Part shown: in pieces, positions 10,531 to 21,904 of the stretch
Numbering within the stretch: position 1 is the first letter of the stretch
Layout of the letters: each line of letters begins with the position of its first letter
Origin: Catonia carolina
Taxonomy: Eukaryota > Arthropoda > Insecta > Hemiptera > Achilidae
DNA length: 64,000 bases
Direction: 5' to 3'
Assembly (NCBI GenBank): GCA_035578175.1
Contig: JAQMRL010000006.1
Span: forward strand, 67,171,001 to 67,235,000
Made by a program: the position numbers and the translations under genes
Notes under the pieces: generated by a model
What the model was told of the DNA's origin: nothing
What the model saw: only the letters and a program-made list of their open reading frames with translations
Databases searched by the model: none

Positions 10531-11414
10531 CCTTGTGCCCACCAGATCCGACAAAGTAGCTATCGACGCACTAGTGCGAGGGAAGAAGATGACGTCTCCG
10601 TTGATGACAACACGCACTCTCGCGCTGCTCCTCGACCGCTACAAACAACAAAAACAACGCTTCGCCAAGACGACCACCGCGTATGTGGATCTTATTATCA
10701 GAGTGATCAAAAAGAAAAGGTTTCAACTTGCCACGTATTGTCACCATCCGGTGATAACCTCTTTATCTTTTTGAATAATAATTCGATGCAAATCTTAGCG
10801 AACTGCTTCCATTCATACGTTCCATATGGCTCCGCTAAAATGTGCCTTTCCATACTACCGGTCGCAAGTGCTGGGCCTTATCTTTCATACTTTAACTGCT
10901 TAGTAAGGAACCGAAAACTTTTACAGTATTGAGATTGGTTCCTTTTTCTTATCTATAGATATGGTAATAACCCTTTTGTGACTGATTTGTTTAAGAATAA
11001 CAACTTTTCTAAAACTGTAATATCTCCACAGCTTCGTGGAACCTAGATAATAAACCGACCGTTCCACACGCAAACACGTACTCGCGCAGTAACCTGCCGT
11101 ACCTGCCTTTGCCAGCTTACTTGATTTGTAAAATCTTCAGAAGTGAGATGTCTACTAGGCGCTTGACAGCAACATTCTCATCTTAGTTGTAATTATTTTT
11201 ATCAAATTTTTATAACGATTTTCAAAATCAACGTCTTATTATTCCTTGAAAAATGAGTCCTATCTCGGTGTCATGTGACAATTGTTAAGCATTTTTGGTG
11301 TTAGACTTTATTCTGACTGCCGTTGTTCAATTATAAATTACAATAAATTAATTAAAGTCACCATCATTCGTAATCAGTAATATTATTCGTTAATATAAAG
11401 ATCATTATTCGTAT

Positions 11415-11618
11415 TTTTTTTTTTTTTTTTTTTTTTTTTATTTAACGTCGCATTAACTGCAACGGTCATTAGCGACGACGTTGGGGTGGAACTTTATGTG
11501 ATGTAGGATGAAATGATTTTTTGTAACGTATGAAAATATGCCATGCCTGAGTGGGATTCGAACCCAGGACCGCATGATGAGAGGCGAGCACGTTACCAAC
11601 TGCGCCAATGCGGCCGGC
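11415..11618 (-). mobile_element. tRNA-derived SINE, full length with target duplication
   Basis: On the minus strand it starts GCCGGCCGCATTGGCGCAG (A box GCGCAGTTGGTAACGTG), has a B box GGGTTCGAATCCC, then a ~90-bp tail ending in poly(A). An 11-bp duplication ATTATTCGTAT flanks it (11404-11414 and 11619-11629). Copy B of the block has the empty site at about 16526. Confidence 0.85.
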
Positions 11619-11922
11619 ATTATTCGTATTTGTTTTGCTATAAATTTGTCTGTATTATTCGTATTTGTATTGCTATAAGTTTCTTATTTCGTTATTTGAA
11701 TTGTGAACAACAAACCAAAACAGTCTGATTTTGCTACACGTTATCCTAGAGTGTAACGTAGAGTAGTTTTCGGGTAAAACACATTGAATTGTATACTATT
11801 TAATTTTATAAAAACGGCAGTGTTCATTAAATATTATTTTCCGATAAGATTAACGAAATAAAATATATTAAATTGTTAAATGTATTAATATAATTTTATT
11901 TATATATAATAATATCCATTGT

Positions 11923-12428
11923 AACACAGATAAAGAAAGAAGAAAGAAGGATACTCAGGAAGATTCTGGGAACAAGATGGACCGAAAATAGATATAGATT
12001 ACAGAAAACATCTAAAGTTGAAGAATATTCTAATGTAGAGACAGACATGAGGAAAAAACGCCTTAAATTTTATGGCCATATAATGAGGCTTCCCGATCAC
12101 AGACTAAGAAAAAAATAGTAAAATACGTAGCATCCCTCGTTAATGGAGGAGAATGGATCCGAAATGTCAAAAACGACTTGGAAATGGCTAGGATTGTGAA
12201 AGGGGACTTGGGCACAAGAAACAATTTTAGGAGGAAGGTTGAGAAATGGGAAATTAAACCAGAGACAAAAGCTCCGAGAACTGGAGTAAAATGGAGTGAA
12301 GAAAAAAAAGCTAAATTCTCGCAAGGAAATAAAAACTGGTGGGCAAATAAAAATAACAACAAGAAACCCCAAAACTGAACCATCTTTACTTAGCATCTTC
12401 CACTTTGGGAGTTTTACGACTAATAATG
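11923..12428 (+). mobile_element. 5'-truncated non-LTR retrotransposon, C-terminal end
   Basis: The plus strand is open from about 11929 to 12378: EERRILRKILGTRW, MRKKRLKFYGHIMRLP, and a Lys/Trp-rich tail. This is the typical C-terminus downstream of the RT domain in insect endonuclease-RT elements, similar in order to the LINE at 14607. A 14-bp duplication ATAATATCCATTGT flanks it (11909-11922 and 12429-12442). Copy B shows the unoccupied site near 16815. No long poly(A) is seen. Confidence 0.75.
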
Positions 12429-14606
12429 ATAATATCCATTGTTAAATTTTGAAAAATAATTTTCTATTACTAATTTTGGTTAATAAAAAATTTAAATGTT
12501 GTGGGTTTTGACTAGTTAAATTCAAATTTTCAAAAATTGTTGCATAAAGTGAATATTTGCCTGCACTCATAAAATGTAAAAATCAGCTGTTGTAAATACG
12601 AACTAACACAAGACCTGCTTGCTAAGTGTTACAGGATCTATACTTACCTTAAATTTTATAGAAATTTTTAATTTCGTAAAATAATTTTATTCTGGTAATT
12701 GTAAAGGAATGAGTTTACTTCATGTTTCGATGAAGTCGAGTATTAGGTTCGTTATATTTTTCATGACGAATAAAATATTAAATTATTTAACGTTACAAAC
12801 ATAAGTTAGAGTTGAAATAATTTAATTATGAAGCCCAAATTAGATTTTAAATGAACAGCAAACATTATTTGACATCATTGATTAACGTCTTACATGTTTT
12901 TGTTTTAGTTTAAAATATCTACCATAGCAAATCTTGTAAATGTGATTTAACATTTAATATAAAATATTAATCGATAAATGTACGAATAGTTTAGTTTAAA
13001 AAATTAGGCAGGGAAAAAATATTGTATTATCATAATCCACTAACCAGTACTAATTGACTCTGAATTGAGAATTTAGTTTCAGGTATCTTGCTAAACGTAT
13101 TGGTATTAATATAAAAAAAATTTTTTTTAAATGGGGCACACGTACCTTGATAATTTCAGATTGCTCGTAGCAATTACACTGCGACGAAAAAATCTTAGGA
13201 AAAAATTCAAAATACAACACACGGCGGATTCATTGTCATTAGAATTTTAAAGAATTATTTGTTATACTTTTTTACAATATCTTTTTTAGTGAAATTTTTC
13301 TTTTATTTTAACAAATACCTATAGTAGTTATCAGATACAGTGATCTCCAAGGGATCGGCTTTTTCCGGCCGCTATAAGCGATAGTCACAGAATCCGATGG
13401 CTTTTTTTGTTGCAAAGGTCCAGTAACGGTCATGTTGTTCGCCCTTAACGAAATAAGCAAAAATATTGTAATCATAAATCAATAATAATTACATAAGGTA
13501 TTTAAAATTTGTAAATACTAACATTATTATTTAACGTTATTTCATCGCTGTCCTTGCCTGAGTAAACGCATTGCTTTATTCAGAAAAGTAATATCTGTTC
13601 ATTTAGCAATGAAATTGACGTATTGTAAAAACAATACAATTGATAAAATAAATAATCAAATGAATATGTTTGATTGGCCTGTAAATTCACCAGACTTAAA
13701 TCGAAATTAAAACTTGTAGAATATTTTTAAGAGACATTTAGGTAAGTTAGATTTTCTAAAGAAAGAACGCATGGTAACTAAGCCTTGTGCCCATCAGATC
13801 CGAGAAAGCAGCTATCGCCGCACTACTGCGAGGGAAGAAGATGACATCTCCGCTGGATGACGACACGCACTGTAGCCTTGCTCCTCGACTGCTACGACGA
13901 CTAAAAACAACGCTTCGCCAAGATGACCACCGCTTATGTGGTCTATATTATCAGGGCGATCAAAAAGAAAAGATTTCAATATGCCACGTATTGTCACCAT
14001 CCGGTGATAACCTCTTTATCTTATTGAATAATAATTCGATGCAAATCTTAGCGAACTGCTTCCATTCATACGTTCCATATGACTCCGCTAAATGTGTATT
14101 TGCATACTATTGGCCGCAAGTCTTTGGTCTCATCTTTCATGCTTTAACTTCTTGAAGTAAAGAACAGAAAACGTTTACAGTATTGACATTGATTCCTTTT
14201 CTTATCTATAGATATGGTATTAACCCTTTTGTGACTGATTTGTTTACGAATAACAACTTTTCAATACTGTAATAGGCCTATCTCCACAGCTTCGTGGACC
14301 TAGACAATAAACCGACCGTTACACACGCAAACACATACTTGCGCAGTAACCTGCCGTACCTGCCTTTGACAGATTACTTGTTTTCTAAAATCCTCAGAAG
14401 TGAGATACTAGGCGCTTCACAGCAATATTCTCATCTTAGTTGTAATTTTTTTATCAAATTTTTTTAATGATTTTCAAAATCAACGCATTATTATTCTTTG
14501 AAAAATGAGTCCTATCTCGGTGTCATTGTGACATGTGGAAGCATTTTTGTTGTTAGACTTTATTCTGACTGCCGTTGTTCAATTATATTACAATAAATTA
14601 GTAAAA

Positions 14607-16470
14607 AAAAATAATATGAACCACCAACTTTATTATTGAAAGACAAGGATGGTAAGATGGCACACAATAACAAAGACAACGCAGAAATTTTAGCAGATAC
14701 ATTTGAAAAATTACTAAATTGCGAATCACCCAAAGAATTGTTCGAATTTGAAACGAACTCAGTGACCAACACTCCAGAACCTCCCATACTCCCACCATCC
14801 TGGTCGGAGATGTTAGTGGCAGTTGGCGAAATGAAAGACTATAAAGCAAGCGGTGAGGAACTCACAACAGCGGAGATCTGGAAAAACTCTACACCGAACA
14901 CTCTACAAGCTTTACACAGGAACCTAGTGGAAATTTGGGAAAAAGAAGAAATGCCAGACCACTGGACCAATGCAATTATTCATCCACTACACAAAAAAGG
15001 GGATAAAACAAACCCCGATGACTACAGAGGGATTTCGCTCCCGGACTGCACCTACAAGATTTTCTCAAGAATAATTTACAATAGAATTAAAAAACGACTG
15101 CACCAGGAACTTGGTGAGTATCAAGGAGGCTTCAGACCTTGGAGAAGTTGTCCGGATCAAATAATAACATTAAAATTAATCATGTCGCAGTATAGGAATA
15201 AACAGATGATTATATCCTTTATCGATTTCAAAAAGGCATATGATTGTATCCATCGACCATCCATGCTAAAAATTCTGAGAAATTTGGGACTCCACCCTAA
15301 ATTGGTTAACTTAATAGGACTAACGCTAACAAACACCCATTCCAAAGTGAGGTTCAGAGGGGAATTGTCAGAAAGTTTTGAAATAAAAACAGGATTGAGG
15401 CAAGGAGACGGACTTTCGCCATTGCTTTTCAATTGCGCTTTAGAATATGTAATGAGAGAGTGGTATAAGACAAACCCTAAAAATATCAAAATTGGACGCG
15501 AGAAGGAGAATATTAAACTTAACTGTTTGGGTTTTGCAGATGATTTAGCATTTTTAGCTAAAGATGTAGAAGAAGCGAGAAAACAGCTAACAGATTTAGA
15601 ACAGATAGCTGGGAAAATTGGCCTGAAAATATCTTATGAGAAAACTAAAATGATGACAATGGACCCACTGTGCATAAGTAAAGTGAAAGTTAACAACCAT
15701 TACATAGAACTAGTAGAATCTTTTAAATACTTGGGAGAAATAATAACATACAATAATAATGAAAGAGAAGCCTGGGAGGAAAGAGCCAAAAAACTTGCTA
15801 GATCCCAACATCTGACAAAAGATACATATAACAAGAAATGCCTGTCAATCCACACTAAAATCAGACATTATAAAACAGTAGTACAACCAGAAATTACGTA
15901 TGGGTGCGAAACACTATTTAAGCTAAGCCAGAAAAATAGAACTGATAGAATCGAAAAACTGGAAAGAAGAATCCTCAGAAAATTTATAGGAAAAAAACAC
16001 AAAGTAGAGGGTGAATGGAGATTATTACCCAACGAACAAGTTTATCGAGAAAACGAACCAATAATAGACTCCATGAGGAAAAAGAGAATATTGTTCTTTG
16101 ACAACTTACTTAGAACACCGGAAGATAGAATAATTAACAGAATAATAAGGAATCTTTATTTCAAAAAAACAGCACCAATTTGGATTAAAGAAATTAAGGA
16201 GGATATGGAGGAATTGGGAATGACGGTGAGGGATTTGGAGAGTGAGACAAAGAAATTGAAAGACATTGAAGGATAAAAACATCAGATTCAAACAAAAGAC
16301 AGACAACAGAGGAGTAAGAAGAGCGATTGTTTCAGATGCAGAAAGACAGGCAAGATCTGTCAGAATGAAAAAATACTGGGAAAAGATCAAAGAAAAGAAC
16401 CAGAACAGAACTTCCAATAAGCTGACTTAAGTGATCCATTGCGGTCTCCAAAGTTAAAAAAAAAAAAAAA
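14607..16470 (+). mobile_element. 5'-truncated LINE with intact RT domain
   Basis: This is 1.86 kb inserted in copy B, ending in an A15 run. A 9-bp duplication TTAGTAAAA occurs at 14598-14606 and 16471-16479. Copy A has the empty site at about 11350. The endonuclease part is missing, as in ordinary 5' truncation during target-primed reverse transcription. Confidence 0.85.
14615..16276 (+). pseudogene. Reverse transcriptase of the truncated LINE
   Basis: Open for about 550 codons; the frame enters from the truncated 5' side, so there is no native start. RT blocks appear in order: HPLHKKGDKTNPDDYRGISL, YQGGFRPWRSCPDQI, FIDFKKAYDCIHR, GLRQGDGLSPLLFN, catalytic FADD (in LGFADDLAFLA), KISYEKTKMM and SFKYLGEIIT. 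The usual C-terminal part follows (EITYGCETL, IEKLERRILRKFIG). After the stop at 16276 another frame continues with QARSVRMKKYWEKIKEKN, so the last ~45 codons were lost to a frameshift. Without the endonuclease and the native start it cannot be an autonomous element. It is closest to the endonuclease-RT (RTE-like) group common in insects; the exact clade is uncertain. Confidence 0.8.
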
Positions 16471-18949
16471 TTAGTAAAAGTTACCAGCATTCGGAATCAG
16501 TATTATTATTCGTTAATATAAAGATCATTATTCGTATTTGTTTTGCTATAAATTTGTCTGTATTATTCGTATTTGTTTTGCTATAAGTTTCTCTGTTATT
16601 CAAGTATTTCGTTATTTGAACTGTTAACAAGAAACCAAAACAGTTTGATTTTGCTACGCGTTATCCTAGAGTGTAACGTAGAGTAGTTTTCGGATAAAAC
16701 ACATTAAATTCAATACTATTTAATTTTGTAAAAACGGCAGTGTTCATTAAATATTATTTTCCGATAAGATTAACGAAATAATATATATTAAATTGTTAAA
16801 TGTATAAAAACTAATAATATTCATTGTTAAATTTTGAAAAATAATTTTGTATTACTGCTTTTGGTTAATTAAAAATTTAAATGATGTGAGTTTTGACTAG
16901 TTAAATTCAAATTTTCAAAAATTGTTGCATAAAGTAAATATTTGCCTGCACTCATAAAATGTGAAAATCAGCTGTTATAAATAATTCTAAACTAACACAA
17001 CACCTGCTTGCTAAGTGTTACAGGATCTATACTTAAATAAAAATTTATAGAAATCATTAATTTCGTAAAATAATTTAATAAGTAATAATTTCTAAGTAAT
17101 TGTAAAAGAATGAATATACTTCAAGTTTCGATGAAGGCGAGTATTAGGTTCGTTATATTCTTCATGACATAAAATATTAAATAATTATTTAACGTTACAA
17201 ACATTAGTTAGAGTTGAAATAATTTCATTACGAAAAACAAATTAGATTCTAAATGAACAGCAAACATTATTTGACATCATTGATTAACGTCTTACATGTT
17301 TTTGTTTTAGTTTAAAATATCTACCATAGCAAATCTTGTAAATGTGAATTAACATTTAATATAAAGTATCAATCGATAAATGTACGAACAGTTTAGTTTA
17401 AAAAATTAGGCCGTGAAAAAAAATTGTATTATCATAATCCACTTGCCAGAACTAATTAACTTTGAATTGAGAATTTAGTTTCAGGTATCTTGGTAAACGT
17501 ATTGGTATTAATATATAAAAACTAATTTTTTAAATGGAGCACACGTACCTTGATTATTTCTGATTGCTCGTAGCAATTACACTGCGACGAAAAAATCTTA
17601 GGGAAAAATACAAAATACAACACACGACGGATTCATTGTCATTAGAATTTTAAAGAATTAGTTGTTATATTTTTTCAAATATCTTATTTAATGAATTTTT
17701 TTTTTATATTTACAAATACCTATAGTAGATATCAGATACAGTGACCTCCAAGGGATCGGTTTTTACCGGCCGGTATAAGCGATAGTCACTGAAACCGATG
17801 ACATTTTTTGTAGAAAAGGTCCAGTAACGGTCTTGTTGTTTGCCCGTAGCGAAATAAGCAAAAATATTGTAATCAATAATTATTAATTATTACATAAGGT
17901 ATTTAAAATTTGTAAATACTAACATTATTATTTAACATTATTTCATCACTGTCTTTGCCTGAGTAAAGGCATTGCCTTATTCAGAAAAGTAATTTCTTTT
18001 CATTTAGCAAATAAATTTACGTATTGTAAAATTAATACAATGGGTAAAATAAATAAATATATATGAAATTTAGATTTTGTTTGTTGTTCAATACAGAGTT
18101 GGAAAATAAGATGAAGAAAATCAACATAAAAATTTAAAACTGTATTTAATAATAATACACTTTTTAATCTACAAAATATTGTCAATTTTTTGATTTTTAA
18201 AATTTAGATAAATAAATCAATTACTTTATCTGTTGAATTTAAAAAAATAATTTTCAAACTATGGTCTAGTCATTCCAAAATCACCAAATTTCATTACTCT
18301 TGCTCTATTAGCAAGCCAGTTTCTCGGAGCAACATTACGTTGTTTTTTTTTTTGTAAATACGTTGTTAGAACAAAAGAAAATTGTGTTTTACTATGGTAT
18401 TCATTTATTTCACCAGTTTACATTATGACTTAAAATAGCTTTCTGCAATAATAAAAATTTAAATTCTTAACTTTAACCATGAAAATGTTGATATTCAAGG
18501 CTAAGCACGTTTTTCGTTGTTGTCATAAACAGTAGTTACCTCCCTTAAAAAGATTTCTGAATAGAATCTTTGCATAGCCTCTTCCACCAGAAAGTACAGC
18601 TTAAGCTTCAAAAAATTATCCGCTTCCAATTTTTAATTAGAAGGTTGCCTTTTGTATTCTTATGGAAAAGCCTTTTCTTAGCGTTATACATTACTTAAGG
18701 AAAGGCACGCATTAGTAATTTTTGAATGGTTGGTGTATTTACATTCAGTTAGTCCTAAAACGCACTAAAAAACAAATTTAAAATTTTGACTTATGGGTTA
18801 AAAGAGTTAATTCTACGACTTTTTGGCCTAGTCCAAATCTTTTTGATTTCTCTTTACCGTCATCAAAACTGTTCTGAATTTTTCTCCTTCTTGCATTATT
18901 TTATAGACGCGGTGGTGTAAAATAGTATACAGGTAGTCTACTGTTTCAG

Positions 18950-20200
18950 ATTCTACCGCTCGTAGATCTGCTCAGTAGATACGTTTATTGTTGGTCACGA
19001 AATAAGATGGTCTGGTGGTAGTTTGGGTGTTTACTAGAGCATTTGTTCATTGAATTTAAAAACATTCTTTGTTTTACAACAAACTCTCTTAATACCAGTG
19101 TTAGTGTTGATAAAATCCCAGAAATTTGATAATTTCTTCTTTCCGACATAAGTGGCAAGTAAAACTTTGTCTGTTGCGATGGTACAGCCAATTTTGTTTA
19201 CTCGCGTACCGGTCGGTTTTTAATACAAGATGGCAGCTCGTTCGCTCGCTGAGATCGTACTACGACATGTTCCAGTGTTAAAAATATAAATTATGTAAAA
19301 TTGACAGAATGGTACGTTTTAAGATTAGAATGTTGAAAGAAACAATAACATTTTCTGTTTCAAGGATTCGACATGACATCACACCCACAGTAGATCCGTT
19401 TCGGTAGATCACGAAATACAGATGTTCAGGTGGCAGTTTAAGGTTCCATACTGCATTCGCTCATTTAGTCTTGAAAATATTTGGTTATAAAGAAGTCTAT
19501 TTATACCTGCGTTACTGTTGATATAGTCAAAGTAAACTTAAAATTTTATCTCTAAAATATTTGTGGCAAGTAAAAATATTTCTCCTGCGATGGTACCGCC
19601 CGTTTTGCTTACTCGCCTGTCGTTAGGTCGAAAATACAACAAAAAAGGCCCAGCGGTACTGTTTAACATTAGATTGTTGAAAAGAATATTAAAATCTTCT
19701 GTTTCATTGCTTCGAAGTGTCCATTAGGTAGATCCAGTTCGTTAGGTCGCGAATACGAGATGTGTTGTGGCAGTTTGGGTTTACCCTACTGTAAATTTCG
19801 TTTATTTAATCTTGGAAAATTTTTGGTTATACAAAAAGTCTCTTAATACCTGTGTTACTGCTGATATAACTTAAGTTAAGTAAACAATTAAATCTTTCCA
19901 ATAAAGGTGGCAAGGAAAAGTATGTTTCTTGCGTTGGTACCGACAATCCCACAAGTGGATTTTTTCGTTAGGCCACGAAAATGAGATGATCTGGTGAAAG
20001 TTTGGGTCTTTTGTTCTGCATTCGTTCATTTAATGTCCAAAAATATTTTGTTATAAAAAAGTCTCTTAATATCTTTGCTACTGTTAATATCGTATAAACC
20101 TAACAATTTCATCTCTTCAAAGTACGCGGGAAAAAAATGACTAGTGTGATCGTACCGCCCGATGTGTTTATTTCGAACGGCGTAATAAAACTTTCCATTC
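18950..20200 (+). repeat. Four diverged tandem units of about 230-250 bp
   Basis: Units at about 18960-19203, 19385-19625, 19722-19955 and 19956-20180 share an ordered set of blocks: GGTCACGAAAT/GGCCACGAAAAT, TGGCAGTTTGGGT, CATTCGTTCATTTA, TTGGTTATAAA, AGTCTCTTAATACCTGTGTTACTG, GTGGCAAGTAAAA and GCGATGGTACCGCC. They lie in the spacer between copies B and C. Divergence is high, so the array is old. ORFs inside it do not carry over between units. Confidence 0.6.
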
Positions 20201-21904
20201 ACAAATTTAAATATTGACAAAACAATAGCGCTTACTTTTTATATCTGCGGTCTCATAGGTTTTAAAACAATCGAAACCCTTCAAAAATTTTCTTTGTTTT
20301 ACCAGAGTATATTAAAAGAAATAAAATTAACAACAAAAAAAGATTCCACTAGTTTTAATTTACAAGATTCCAAAATTTCCATTTATCCAAATCCATTTTC
20401 CTTGTTCAGTAGTTACACAACATTTCATAGGGTACATAATTTCTTGCAATGAATAATTTATTCCCTAAGCCATTTTTAGAATACCAGTACAATATATGTT
20501 ATGTATGATTAACTGAACATCCGAATTTCCGACCAATTACTAAATAGTTACTACGGAAAATAACTTTTTTGGGTTTTTACCAACATTTCTTGTTTGTGAT
20601 TCACCCTTTAGATCTCACTGATTCAAATACGAGTACTTCGTGTACAGTATATACACAATATGAGTAAGCAAATAAACTAATACTTCCGGTAGACCAATTT
20701 TGATGATCTTGCGGGTCCGGTAGAGGACCTAACTTAGTTTCAAATTTCAAGTACGTACGATGTTCCATTCATGACATATTATTCTGTTCACGCTCACAGG
20801 CGCGCGCGCGCACACCTAGACCAATCGCTAAACACATGTTTTTTGGTTCAGGGGTCTGCAAACGAGTAAATCTGGTGAAAACCCGATTGCGAAAAACCGA
20901 CCTGAAAACAAAACTTTCCTTCCTTTATTATTTTCTTATAGCAAAATGAAAGTAAAAAATTTTAAATTACAAACTTAAAAAACTAAAGAATACAAAATAT
21001 TACAATTAAAAACTAACAGAAATCGGTTTGATAAATAAATTTTCATAAGTTAAAATATCTGACTGGTGTTTTATGAAATTTTTAATACGTAGCAGAGATT
21101 AAATTAATTTATTACTAGATTATAATTTTATGAATGTTTATCTCAGCTGTGATTATTTAAAAATGAAAATTTTCCGGCTTCAGAAGTACTTATTTCGGGT
21201 CTTAAATTCGTAAATCAAATCAAACTGTCGTTTACTGTTCCGTTTGTCTATTATATGTGTTACGACGTAAATTTACTTTTTAATGTCCGTTCATTTGAAA
21301 ATCTCGAAACGTAGGTTGCTTTAACTTTATACTACACTTTTTATCTGACTAAAATCTAAATAATATATTGATTTAAGTGTCAATTTACAGGAGCATAATA
21401 ACATTGTTGTCCATTTATCTGCCTGGCCAATAAAGGGAGCAAAAATCAACAGAGCCTTTGATCATACGAAACTTGGTTTACGTTTGATCATACTCGTATA
21501 AAAGTTTAACTGAAAAATGTAATTTTGTATTAAAAATATGTCTTTTGGACTTATACTCGTATTTAATATTTTTTACTGATATTTCTTATATTTCCTTTAA
21601 TTCAGAAATTTAATTAATATTTTTTCGTAACTTCTAGGAACACTTTTGATTTCAGTAGTATTTCACAATGTGCGTCATCTCTTTTATAAATCAACAGCTG
21701 ATTATTAATATATTTGCTGAGATGTTAAAAAGTTACATTTGCTAGTTTAAAGATATGATCTTATATTAAAATAAATAGTTTAATAATTTATATTGGTTAA
21801 GAATTTAATTAGAAACGTTACTATATCACTATCAGTAAGATTAGCAATATACAAATGATTGGCTAACCTGTTTAGCATAAGAATTCTATAACCACGCTTT
21901 TGTT
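20200..21904. other. Spacer between inverted copies B and C; one dispersed repeat piece
   Basis: AT-rich. A short alternating GCGCGCGC/CACA run lies at about 20803-20816. The 20740-20940 part resembles the repeat at 1980-2260. No exon or transposase was seen. Confidence 0.4.

Larger units (their letters stand above)
10437..13665 (+). repeat. Large repeat block, copy A
   Basis: It aligns almost throughout with copy B starting at 13666 (Tc1 relic, TTATCTATAGATATGG, GTAACCTGCCGTACC, ATTTTCCGATAAGATTAACG, AAATCAGCTGTT, CACTGCGACGAAAAAATC, GGTCCAGTAACGGTC). Copy A carries a SINE at 11415-11618 and a LINE fragment at 11923-12428, both absent from B. Copy B has a LINE absent from A. ORFs near 10480 and 13787 are in the shared part and show no recognisable domain. 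Confidence 0.8.
13666..18945 (+). repeat. Large repeat block, copy B
   Basis: A direct tandem neighbour of copy A. The match to A covers 13666-18065, apart from the LINE insertion. Beyond that it continues as the inverted counterpart of 21905-22750 (for example TTGGTCTAGTCATTCC here and the reverse at about 22570). Thus B shares its left part with A and its right part, from about 17000, with inverted copy C. Confidence 0.75.

Noticed and set aside
10480..10932. ORF of 150 codons, with a relative at 13787-14155
   Set aside because: It lies in the duplicated block, differs by frameshift between copies A and B, and has no known domain; both copies continue from a dead Tc1 relic.
12063..12396. 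Minus-strand hydrophobic ORFs of about 100 codons
   Set aside because: They are antisense to the LINE tail at 11923-12428, which has the recognisable protein.
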